From assembly GCA_040904625.1 (NCBI GenBank), contig JBBDTC010000122.1, forward strand, positions 1 through 6,955: 6,955 nucleotides of DNA, in the 5' to 3' direction. How positions within the stretch are numbered: the stretch's first letter is position 1; every line of letters starts with the position of its first letter. Origin of the DNA: JACKNG01 sp040904625. Lineage in GTDB: Bacteria; Pseudomonadota; Gammaproteobacteria; Ga0077536. The notes beneath the pieces are model-generated. The model did not search any database, was not told where the DNA came from, and was given only the letters and a program-made list of their open reading frames with translations. A program made the translations under genes and the position numbers. This document shows, piece by piece, positions 1 through 5,439 of the stretch.

Positions 1-628
1 TGTCGTCGAGCTGGCGCAGGCGATCGAGCGAGGTATCGAACAGCATGACCTCGGCACCGAGGCCGACGGCCATTTGCGCGGCGTTGTCGCCGACCACGCC
101 ACCGCCGATGATGACGACCCGCCCCGGCGCCACCCCGGGCACGCCGCCGAGCAGCACGCCCGCACCGCCATGGGCCTTCTCCAGACAGTAGGCGCCGGCC
201 TGTACCGACAAGCGCCCGGCGACTTCGCTCATGGGGGCGAGCAATGGCAGATGGCCGCGGCGGTCGGTGACAGTCTCATAGGCAATTGCGGTGCACTTGG
301 AAGCCACCAGCAGGCGGGTCTGCTCGGGGTCGGGCGCGAGGTGGAGATAGGTGAACAAGACCTGGCCGCGGCGCAACTGACGGCATTCGTCCGGCTGCGG
401 TTCTTTGACCTTGACTACCATGTCGGCGCGGGCGAACACATCGGCCGCATCGTCGGCCAGCTCGGCACCCGCGCTGAGGTAGTCGTCGTCGGGCATGCCG
501 GCACCGACGCCGGCGCCGCGTTCGATAATTACGCGATGATCGTGAAGCACGAGTTCGTGCACGCTGGCCGGGGTCAGGCCGACCCGGTATTCATGGTTCT
601 TGATCTCGCGGGGGACGCCGATGAGCAT
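1..628 (-). CDS. ald: Alanine dehydrogenase, N-terminal 209 codons (cut by window edge)
   Basis: This is NAD-dependent L-alanine dehydrogenase, a cytoplasmic enzyme that interconverts alanine with pyruvate plus ammonia. The start is ATG at 628-626, with AAGGAGT at 643-637 eight bases upstream. The protein opens MLIGVPREIKNHEYRVGLTP, typical of the family. R15, K75 (VKVKEP) and H96 (FTYLHLA) fall at the positions of the known substrate-binding and catalytic residues. The NAD-binding Rossmann segment GRVVIIGGGVVGDNAAQMA follows, and then GAEVMLFDTSLDRLRQLDD, where the window ends. Family members are about 370 residues, so the last 160 or so lie outside. It is transcribed in the same direction as the amidohydrolase but is separated from it by a 478-bp region with its own repeats, so it probably has its own promoter. 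The family call is very secure; it is more likely general nitrogen metabolism than part of the catabolic cassette. Confidence 0.95.
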   Translation of the reverse strand, partial: MLIGVPREIKNHEYRVGLTPASVHELVLHDHRVIIERGAGVGAGMPDDDYLSAGAELADDAADVFARADMVVKVKEPQPDECRQLRRGQVLFTYLHLAPDPEQTRLLVASKCTAIAYETVTDRRGHLPLLAPMSEVAGRLSVQAGAYCLEKAHGGAGVLLGGVPGVAPGRVVIIGGGVVGDNAAQMAVGLGAEVMLFDTSLDRLRQLDD

Positions 629-636
629 GGTCGTGG

Positions 637-643
637 ACTCCTT
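637..643 (-). promoter_or_regulatory. Ribosome binding site of ald
   Basis: AAGGAGT on the minus strand lies eight bases before the ATG at 628. It is a near-consensus Shine-Dalgarno sequence and fixes the start of alanine dehydrogenase. Confidence 0.8.
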
Positions 644-700
644 GTGACCGGGAGGATGGCCAATAGTCTCTGAACTGTAGGCCAATCCACGCGCAATTGG

Positions 701-762
701 ATTGCGTATTTCGTCAAGAAACCGCTGTTAACGTGTAGATCATTGCGTAATCCGGTAAGAAA
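701..762. repeat. Pair of 21-nt imperfect direct repeats upstream of ald
   Basis: Positions 701-721 and 742-762 match at 17 of 21 bases. Both begin ATTGCGTA and end AAGAAA, and the copies start 41 bp apart, close to four helical turns. The first copy includes the dyad TTTC-N5-GAAA (709-721). CGCAAT (692-697) and ATTGCG (701-706) form a further inverted pair. The block lies 73-134 bp upstream of the ald start. Bacterial ald genes are often controlled by Lrp/AsnC-type regulators, which bind phased, degenerate repeats. A regulator site is therefore a reasonable inference, but no regulator gene is in view. Confidence 0.4.
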
Positions 763-893
763 GACGTCAATTCATCCAAACTATGACACAGGCATGAAAG
801 ATCACGCCAGGTTCGAAAAGGGACCGCGCTCAAAAGTAAACGTGCTCAAAAGACGGAGGGATTAAATTTTGATCACTGGCAAAAAGTAACCGT

Positions 894-922
894 CCGCCCC
901 CAATGTAGCTTTCTTTGGGCGG
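894..922. repeat. Small hairpin at the edge of the intergenic repeat element
   Basis: CCGCCC (894-899) pairs with GGGCGG (917-922). The stem extends by AA/TT if two C residues bulge out. On the minus strand the loop-side segment reads CCCAAAGAAAGCTAC. This resembles a motif I associate with dispersed intergenic repeats of some GC-rich gammaproteobacteria. The resemblance is from memory only. Confidence 0.4.
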
Positions 923-945
923 CGAATGGGTTTCGGCACCAGTCC

Positions 946-1030
946 GGCCTCTCCTGCGGGGTGTCCTGGAGCGGAATGGCTCCCTTCGGTCCGCTTTATT
1001 TTCGCCCCAGGACACCCCGCAGGAGAGGCC
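946..1030. repeat. 85-bp hairpin with perfect 24-bp arms
   Basis: Positions 946-969 and 1007-1030 are exact reverse complements over all 24 bases. The outer end of the right arm reads CCCCGCAGGAGAGGCC. The 37-bp spacer holds a second inverted pair, GCGGA (971-975) with TCCGC (990-994), so the whole forms a long stem topped by an inner hairpin. There is no U-run after the stem on either strand, which argues against a simple intrinsic terminator. The perfect symmetry and intergenic site suggest a REP/MITE-like dispersed element. A 14-bp piece of the arm recurs at 6937-6950. Confidence 0.8.
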
Positions 1031-1062
1031 TATCCGAGCTTGAGTAAAAGCCGTTGCCGGCC

Positions 1063-1085
1063 GTGCCCTTTTTTTCTGTGGGCAC
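1063..1085. repeat. Short inverted repeat just past the amidohydrolase stop
   Basis: GTGCCC (1063-1068) and GGGCAC (1080-1085) are perfect inverses around an 11-nt loop that contains a run of seven Ts. The site lies 22 bases beyond the amidohydrolase stop codon on the minus strand. It could attenuate transcription of that gene, but the homopolymer is in the loop rather than after the stem, so it is not a canonical terminator. It may instead be the outer end of the repeat element. Confidence 0.35.
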
Positions 1086-1106
1086 AATGCAGTCCCACGC
1101 CGATGG

Positions 1107-2789
1107 TCACAACGCGCCGTGCACCGCGCGTCCGTCGAGGAGGGTCAACTCGACGTTCAGATTGCAGATGTCGTCCTCGGCGCAAGCCATCGGATCGCCA
1201 TCGAGTACGATGAGATCGGCGCGTTTGCCGGCTTCGATGGAGCCGATTTCATGGTCCATCTTCAACGCCCAGGCTCCGTTCCAGGTGAAGCAGCGGATCG
1301 CCTCCGCACGCGTGATGCGCTGTCCCGGTCCGATGACGTCACCGGTGAGGCCGGCCTGGCGGGCGAGTGACTGCCATAAAGTGAAGAGCGCTTCGTGCGG
1401 GCCCCAATCGGTGCTCTGGGCAATCGGCACGCCGCCGTCGATCCAGTCGCGCAACGGGATCGCTCTGTCGGCGAGGTCTTGCCCGAGTCGTTGGCGATAA
1501 ACTTCCTCGCCCTTGCCCCAGAGGAAGTTGGTGCTGGTCGTGGGGGCGACTCCCAGGCGCGCGCAGGCCGCGATTTGCGCCGCGGTCGGAAACTCGCAAT
1601 GTTCCAGTACGTAGCGTTTCTCGCGGATGGGCGTTTCGCGATCGATTTCCTCGAACGCCCGCAGCGCGATGGCGATGGAACCGCGCCCGGCGGCTTCGGC
1701 ATGAATACGGAAATTCATGCGCGCGGCGAGACGCATAATCGCCCTGTAGTGCGCCCACGGTATCAGCGGCTCGGGATCGACGATGTCGCCGAAGGGGCCG
1801 GGATAGGGCGCATCGTGGCAGGCTGCGCCGTGCCAGTAAGGACCATCGAGGCCGATACTGCAGCCGACGACTTTCAGCTGCGCACTGCCGAATCCGCCGT
1901 TGGCGGCGAAACGCAGTGTTTTCAAATAACGTTCGATCTCGGCCAGGGACTGACGGCCGTCGATCTCGAATGTATAGAAAACGCGTACCGGTAAGCGCCC
2001 ATCGTGCAGCAGCTCGGCATAAGCCCGCAGTTCTTCGGGGTCGGTGAGATGGGCTTCGAGCAGGCTGGTCGTGCCATGCGCCGCGAAATGCGGCGCCAGC
2101 AAAGCGATGCCATCGCGGACGTCCTCGTAGATCGGTGCGGGTGCCGCGCGTTCGACTCGCTGGTAGAGCGGATCGGCGTTGTAGATCGGCTGCATGGCTC
2201 CCTGGAGGATCCCGGTCGGTCTGCCATCGGCATCCAGTTCGACCTCGGAGTGCGGTGAAACCCGGGTTGCGGCATCGACCCCGGCGGCGCGCAGTGCGGC
2301 GCTGTTGAGCACAGCGAAGTTAGGGACCCGGTTGGTGGGCGCCTGAATGTACACGGGATTGTTCGGCGCGATGGCGTCGAGTTCGGCCAGGCCCGGCACC
2401 ACACCCTGGGTTCGCAGCGTGTCGGCGTTCAGGAAATACGGCGGGTCGCCGATCGGCATCGCAACCACCCAGGCGCCCGGCGGGGTCGCAGCGACCCGAG
2501 TAGCCAGGCGCGCCAGAATGTCTTCCGTGGTCACCGCGCCGGTCAGCGAGACTTTCAACTCATCGAGCCCGAACAGTGCAACGTGGCCATGCGTGTCGAT
2601 GAAACCCGGCATCAGCGTGCGTCCGCCCAGGTCGACCTCGCGGGCACCAGCGCTTTTGAACTTGCGCATGTCCTTGGTCGTACCTACGGCCAGGATGCGT
2701 TCATCCTGCACGACCACGGCCTCGGCGCGGGTGAACGTATCATCGACCGTCAACACATTACCGTTCACGAACAGCGTGGTATTCGACAT
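1107..2789 (-). CDS. Metal-dependent amidohydrolase, Amidohydro_3 (YtcJ-like) family
   Basis: This 560-residue, apparently cytoplasmic hydrolase belongs to the amidohydrolase superfamily and probably cleaves a C-N bond in an amide, formamide or related compound. The N-terminal beta-sandwich (about 1-60) is followed by the metal-binding GFIDTHGHV (H67, H69). Further likely site residues are K306 (LKVVGCSIGLDGP), H363 (RIHAEAAGRG), H397 (VLEHCEF) and D461 (STDWGP). The chain closes with the family's GSIEAGKRADLIVLDGDP. No signal peptide is visible. I chose ATG at 2789, with AGGGGAC just upstream. A TTG twelve codons earlier (2825) is possible but less likely. It is divergent from the aminophenol-type operon across 260 bp, so shared control is plausible. 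One inference is that it frees an aminophenol from an N-substituted precursor, but the sequence does not show the substrate. Family assignment is strong; specific function is unknown. Confidence 0.9.
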   Translation of the reverse strand: MSNTTLFVNGNVLTVDDTFTRAEAVVVQDERILAVGTTKDMRKFKSAGAREVDLGGRTLMPGFIDTHGHVALFGLDELKVSLTGAVTTEDILARLATRVAATPPGAWVVAMPIGDPPYFLNADTLRTQGVVPGLAELDAIAPNNPVYIQAPTNRVPNFAVLNSAALRAAGVDAATRVSPHSEVELDADGRPTGILQGAMQPIYNADPLYQRVERAAPAPIYEDVRDGIALLAPHFAAHGTTSLLEAHLTDPEELRAYAELLHDGRLPVRVFYTFEIDGRQSLAEIERYLKTLRFAANGGFGSAQLKVVGCSIGLDGPYWHGAACHDAPYPGPFGDIVDPEPLIPWAHYRAIMRLAARMNFRIHAEAAGRGSIAIALRAFEEIDRETPIREKRYVLEHCEFPTAAQIAACARLGVAPTTSTNFLWGKGEEVYRQRLGQDLADRAIPLRDWIDGGVPIAQSTDWGPHEALFTLWQSLARQAGLTGDVIGPGQRITRAEAIRCFTWNGAWALKMDHEIGSIEAGKRADLIVLDGDPMACAEDDICNLNVELTLLDGRAVHGAL

Positions 2790-2951
2790 GACCGTCCCCT
2801 GTGTGAATTCCGCCCCGTCTGGCAATTATCGGAACCTTGCGCATCGAAGTCGACTTTGCCATGCAATCCGCGATGCTTGAGATCGGCTAAATGTGCGTTC
2901 CGAATTCGGCAACAAAATCTGACGGCCCCACGCAACGTCCTGGAATTCGCA

Positions 2952-2967
2952 ACAGCTATTGAGCTGT
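2952..2967. promoter_or_regulatory. Candidate operator: 16-bp dyad overlapping a possible -35
   Basis: ACAGCT-ATTG-AGCTGT is a perfect 6-bp inverted repeat with a 4-bp spacer. It covers the TTGAGC that could serve as the -35 of the rightward operon. A repressor or activator bound here could control the ring-cleavage genes. This is inference from position and symmetry only. Confidence 0.3.
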
Positions 2968-3037
2968 CCTTCCACCGCAGTAGGTTCGACCCAAGTCCGA
3001 CAGACTGCTACGCTCGGCGCACGGTACGCGTTGTGCC

Positions 3038-3042
3038 GGGAG
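3038..3042 (+). promoter_or_regulatory. Ribosome binding site deciding the GTG start at 3050
   Basis: GGGAG lies seven bases before GTG at 3050. It supports this GTG as the start of the RidA-family gene. Confidence 0.65.
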
Positions 3043-3049
3043 TGGACCA

Positions 3050-3499
3050 GTGACTTCGCAGGTGATCGCAGGCAAGGCCGTGCCGCGCGGCCGCTATCCC
3101 CACGTCAAACGGGCCGGGGACTATGTGTTCGTTTCCGGCACCAGCTCACGACGACCGGACGACAGCTTTGTCGGTGCCGAAGTCAGCGCCTCCGGCAGCG
3201 TCGATTTCGACGTCGGCGCGCAGACCCGCGCGGTCTTGCAAAACGTCGCGGACATACTGCGTCAGGCGGGTACAAGCCTCGACGACGTCGTCGACGTCAC
3301 CAGCTTCCTGGTCGACATGGACGACTTCGCTGCCTACAACGAGGCTTATGGCGAGTTCTTCGACTACGATGGTCCTGCGCGGACGACCGTGGCGGTGCAC
3401 CAATTGCCCCATCCGCTGATCCGCGTCGAAATCAAATGTACCGCCTACGCCCCGCTCCGACAGGCGGCCGGGTTGGAGGATTCCGATGGCCCAGGGTGA
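3050..3499 (+). CDS. RidA/YjgF-family protein, probable 2-aminomuconate deaminase
   Basis: This 149-residue cytoplasmic protein belongs to the RidA (YjgF/YER057c/UK114) family. RidA proteins form trimers and hydrolyse enamine/imine nitrogen. The start is GTG. The core runs from GKAVPRGRYPHVKRAGDYVF (8-27) and VSGTSSRRPDDSFVG (28-42) to GPARTTVAVHQLPHPLIRVE (108-127), followed by IKCTAY. R125 and E127 sit where family members bind the substrate carboxylate and act in catalysis. The PRGRYPHVKRAGD and GTSSRRPD segments match, as I remember them, the 2-aminomuconate deaminases of aminophenol and nitrobenzene pathways (AmnD/NbaF type) better than generic RidA. That enzyme converts 2-aminomuconate to 4-oxalocrotonate plus ammonia. 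The 3' end overlaps the beta subunit start by 14 nt, so the two are translationally linked. The alternative is a general imine deaminase, but the dioxygenase neighbours favour the pathway role. Confidence 0.85.
   Translation: MTSQVIAGKAVPRGRYPHVKRAGDYVFVSGTSSRRPDDSFVGAEVSASGSVDFDVGAQTRAVLQNVADILRQAGTSLDDVVDVTSFLVDMDDFAAYNEAYGEFFDYDGPARTTVAVHQLPHPLIRVEIKCTAYAPLRQAAGLEDSDGPG
3475..3479 (+). promoter_or_regulatory. Ribosome binding site of the beta subunit, inside the upstream gene
   Basis: GGAGG lies six bases before ATG at 3486, within the last codons of the RidA-family gene. It fixes the beta subunit start and explains how a 14-nt overlapping gene is translated. Confidence 0.75.
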
Positions 3500-4376
3500 A
3501 ATCATCGCCGGCTTTCTCGCTCCGCATCCGCCACATCTCGTCTATGGCGAGAATCCACCGCAGAACGAGCCGCGTTCCCGCGGCGGCTGGGAGCCGCTGC
3601 GCTGGGCCTATGAGCGCGCGCGCCAGAGCATCGAACGCCTCCAACCCGATGTGCTGCTGGTCCATTCGCCGCACTGGGTGACCCAACTCGGCCATCATTT
3701 CCTGGGTGTGCCGCGCCTGAGCGGCAAATCCGTGGACCCAATCTTTCCCAATCTGTTCCGCTATGACTTCGAACTCGCGGTCGACGTGGTGCTTGCCGAA
3801 GCGTGTTGCGAAGAAGCGCGTCGCAGCGGCCTGGTCGCGAAGATGATGCGCAATCCGAACTTCCGCGTGGACTACGGCACCATCACGACTCTGCACATGA
3901 TCCGGCCGCAATGGGATATCCCGGTCGTCGGCCTGTCGGCCAACAACTCGCCTTATTACCTCGACATGGAACAAGGCTTGGAGGAAATGGCGGTGCTGGG
4001 TGAGGCGACCCGCCGGGCGATCGAGAAAACCGGCCGCCGGGCCGTGCTGCTGGCGTCGAACACGCTCTGCCATTGGCACTTCCACGAGGAGCCGGAGATT
4101 CCGGAAGACATGTCCTGCGAACATCCGCAGAGCTACACAGGCTATTTGTGGGATATGCGCATCATCGAGTTGCTGCGCGCGGGCCGTACCGGCGAAGTCT
4201 TTGCACTGCTGCCGCAGTTCATCGAGGAAGCCTTCGCCGAGGTGAAATCCGGCGCCTTTACGTGGATGTTCTCGGCGATGGATTATCCCGAGATACCGGG
4301 CGAGCTGCACGGCTACGGTACGGTCATCGGCACCGGCAATGCGGTGATGGAATGGGATCTCACGCGCCGCGCATGA
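3486..4376 (+). CDS. amnB: 2-aminophenol 1,6-dioxygenase-type extradiol enzyme, catalytic beta subunit
   Basis: This is a class III (LigB-family) extradiol ring-cleavage dioxygenase of 296 residues. It would use Fe(II) and O2 to open 2-aminophenol, or a substituted form, to 2-aminomuconic 6-semialdehyde. Likely iron ligands are H14 (FLAPHPPHL), H63 (HSPHW) and E252 (FAEVKSGAFTWM). H196 (NTLCHWHFHEE) is the candidate acid/base. These are each one residue later than His13, His62, Glu251 and His195, which I recall for the characterised aminophenol dioxygenase beta subunit. Long stretches such as GENPPQNEP, LRWAYERAR, DYGTITTLHMIRPQWDIPVV and HGYGTVIGTGNAV match that subfamily as I remember it. 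The gene follows the deaminase with a 14-nt overlap and precedes alpha by 28 nt. The beta-then-alpha order is that of the Pseudomonas amn cluster. Substrate could be a ring-substituted aminophenol rather than 2-aminophenol itself. Confidence 0.88.
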   Translation: MAQGEIIAGFLAPHPPHLVYGENPPQNEPRSRGGWEPLRWAYERARQSIERLQPDVLLVHSPHWVTQLGHHFLGVPRLSGKSVDPIFPNLFRYDFELAVDVVLAEACCEEARRSGLVAKMMRNPNFRVDYGTITTLHMIRPQWDIPVVGLSANNSPYYLDMEQGLEEMAVLGEATRRAIEKTGRRAVLLASNTLCHWHFHEEPEIPEDMSCEHPQSYTGYLWDMRIIELLRAGRTGEVFALLPQFIEEAFAEVKSGAFTWMFSAMDYPEIPGELHGYGTVIGTGNAVMEWDLTRRA

Positions 4377-4404
4377 ATGGTTTGCCAAGCTCGCGAGCAT
4401 CCGC

Positions 4405-5372
4405 ATGCTCTTAGTCGCCGCTTTCCTCGTCCCCGGATCGCCGCTGCATTTCCTGCGCCCGGAAATTGCGTCGTGGGCGCCGCTGGCAAGGGCCCACGCG
4501 CAGGCCGCCTGCATCCTGGAGGCCGCGCGCCCTGACGTGCTGCTGCTGTATTCCACGCAATGGATAGCGGTACTCGACGAGCTGTGGCAGACGCGGCCGC
4601 GGGTGCAGGGTCTGCACGTGGACGAGAACTGGTACGAGTTCGGCGACCTGCCGTTCGATCTCACCATCGACAGCGAACTCGCCGCGGCCTGTATCGCGGC
4701 GACACCGCGCATCGGTGTGCGCTCCAAGGGCGTCGACTACGAGGGCTTTCCTGTCGACACCGGCACCATCGTCGCCACGAGCTTTCTCGATCCCGGTCAT
4801 CGCGTGCCGCTCGTCATCGCGGCGAACAACGTCTACCACGACTGGGACAAGACGGAAGAACTCGGTGCGCTCGCGGCCGTGGAGGCGGAGCGTCTCGGCC
4901 GCCGCTATGCCGTGGTCGGCGTCGGCGGCCTGTCCGGCACTATCTTCCGCCACGAGATCGACCTCGCCAGCGACCATATCGCGAGCAGCGAGGATGACGC
5001 GTCGAATCGTGCTTTGCTGACTGCGCTCGCTGCGGGTGACGGCGCGCAATTGCGTGCCGGCTGTGCGGCGTATGTCGCCAGGACCCGCGCCGACATGGGC
5101 ATGAAGCACCTCGCTTTCGTACTCGGCGCTCTGGGCGAGCGCTATCGTGGCGCCACGACGCTCGGCTACGGACCGAGTTATGGCAGCGGTGCGGCGGTGG
5201 TGCNNNNNNNNNNNNNNNNNNNNNNNNNNNNNNNNNNNNNNNNNNNNNNNNNNNNNNNNNNNNNNNNNNNNNNNNNNNNNNNNNNNNNNNNNNNNNNNNN
5301 NNNGGCGCCACGACGCTCGGCTACGGACCGAGTTATGGCAGCGGTGCGGCGGTGGTGCAGTTCACCATCTGA
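4405..5372 (+). CDS. amnA: 2-aminophenol 1,6-dioxygenase-type enzyme, non-catalytic alpha subunit (interrupted by assembly gap)
   Basis: This LigB-fold paralogue of beta is the structural partner in the heterotetrameric dioxygenase. Ungapped alignment shows the ligands lost: H14 becomes G11 (FLVPGSPL), H63 becomes Q52 (LLYSTQW) and the CHWHFH segment becomes SGTIFR, while E252 becomes D230. Loss of iron ligands is known for this subunit. Start is ATG at 4405, with only a weak GAG seven bases upstream; no in-frame ATG, GTG or TTG was seen in the 28-nt gap before it. The reading frame meets 100 Ns at 5204. Removing the Ns and one copy of the flanking 55-nt duplication joins the C at 5203 to AG at 5359-5360, giving QFTI and TGA at 5370-5372. 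The result is 270 residues ending GYGPSYGSGAAVVQFTI, about the usual alpha length. As printed, the frame runs falsely into the amidase. Confidence 0.87.
5149..5358. repeat. 55-nt exact duplication flanking the N run
   Basis: Positions 5149-5203 and 5304-5358 are identical over 55 nt. The first copy abuts the first N and the second begins right after the last N. The pattern is that of two contigs sharing an end overlap that a scaffolder padded instead of merging. 55 is a common k-mer size in de Bruijn assemblers such as SPAdes. In the genome this sequence probably occurs once, coding for residues 249 to 266 of the alpha subunit. Confidence 0.9.
5204..5303. other. Assembly gap of 100 Ns
   Basis: Exactly 100 Ns is a placeholder length for a gap of unknown size, so it says nothing of the true distance. 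Given the identical 55-nt flanks, the true gap is probably absent (an overlap of 55). Confidence 0.97.
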
Positions 5373-5427
5373 GCGAAGCCTTTGCCTACGGCGGGATTCG
5401 CGGAGACGAGACTTTCCTTATTCTGGC

Positions 5428-5433
5428 AGGGGG
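5428..5433 (+). promoter_or_regulatory. Ribosome binding site of the amidase
   Basis: AGGGGG lies six bases before ATG at 5440. It marks the true amidase start and supports separation of the amidase from the upstream alpha subunit. Confidence 0.65.
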
Positions 5434-5439
5434 CCCGAC

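Larger units (their letters stand above)
629..1106. other. 478-bp region without a convincing gene
   Basis: This gap lies between the 3' end of the amidohydrolase and the 5' end of ald, both on the minus strand. Its ald-proximal part (about 640-780) is relatively AT-rich and holds the direct repeats that probably belong to the ald control region. Its other part (about 820-1090) looks like an intergenic repeat element with several inverted repeats. I see no tRNA or rRNA and no clear terminator ending in a U-run. Open frames across the repeat part encode low-complexity Arg/Pro/Ser-rich peptides with no recognisable domain. Confidence 0.7.
2790..3049. promoter_or_regulatory. Divergent promoter region between amidohydrolase and the catabolic operon
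   Basis: The 260 bp between two outward-facing start codons must hold promoters for both units. Perfect short palindromes are AAGTCGACTT (2847-2856) and CCGAATTCGG (2900-2909). A 6-4-6 dyad lies at 2952-2967. The motif GAATTCG(G)CAAC occurs twice, near 2903 and 2944. A weak sigma70-like pair, TTGAGC (2959-2964) and TAGGTT (2981-2986) with a 16-bp spacer, could drive the plus-strand operon. No regulator gene is present in the window. The promoter calls are low confidence; the region's role follows from gene orientation. Confidence 0.5.

Noticed and set aside
74..673. 199-residue plus-strand open frame
   Set aside because: It is antisense to alanine dehydrogenase, whose identity is certain, and has no motif of its own.
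844..852. Short direct repeat GCTCAAAAG at 828-836 and 844-852
   Set aside because: Nine bases at 16-bp spacing is seen, but no partner motif or function can be argued. It may simply be the edge of the repeat element.
946..1030. CRISPR or intrinsic terminator reading of the hairpin
   Set aside because: There is one inverted pair, not an array of direct repeats with spacers, and no U-run follows the stem on either strand.
830..1087. 85-residue minus-strand small protein across the intergenic repeat
   Set aside because: It would start at TTG, spans the hairpin arms, and is an Arg/Pro-rich peptide of the kind produced by translating dispersed repeats. No ribosome binding site was evident.
2790..2825. 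Upstream TTG start adding twelve residues to the amidohydrolase
   Set aside because: ATG at 2789 has a better ribosome binding site and the protein then begins right before the conserved LFVNGNVLTVDD segment.
3432..4727. 431-residue minus-strand open frame
   Set aside because: It lies antisense to the beta and alpha subunit genes, has no recognisable domain, and its length is explained by high GC content in the opposing codons.
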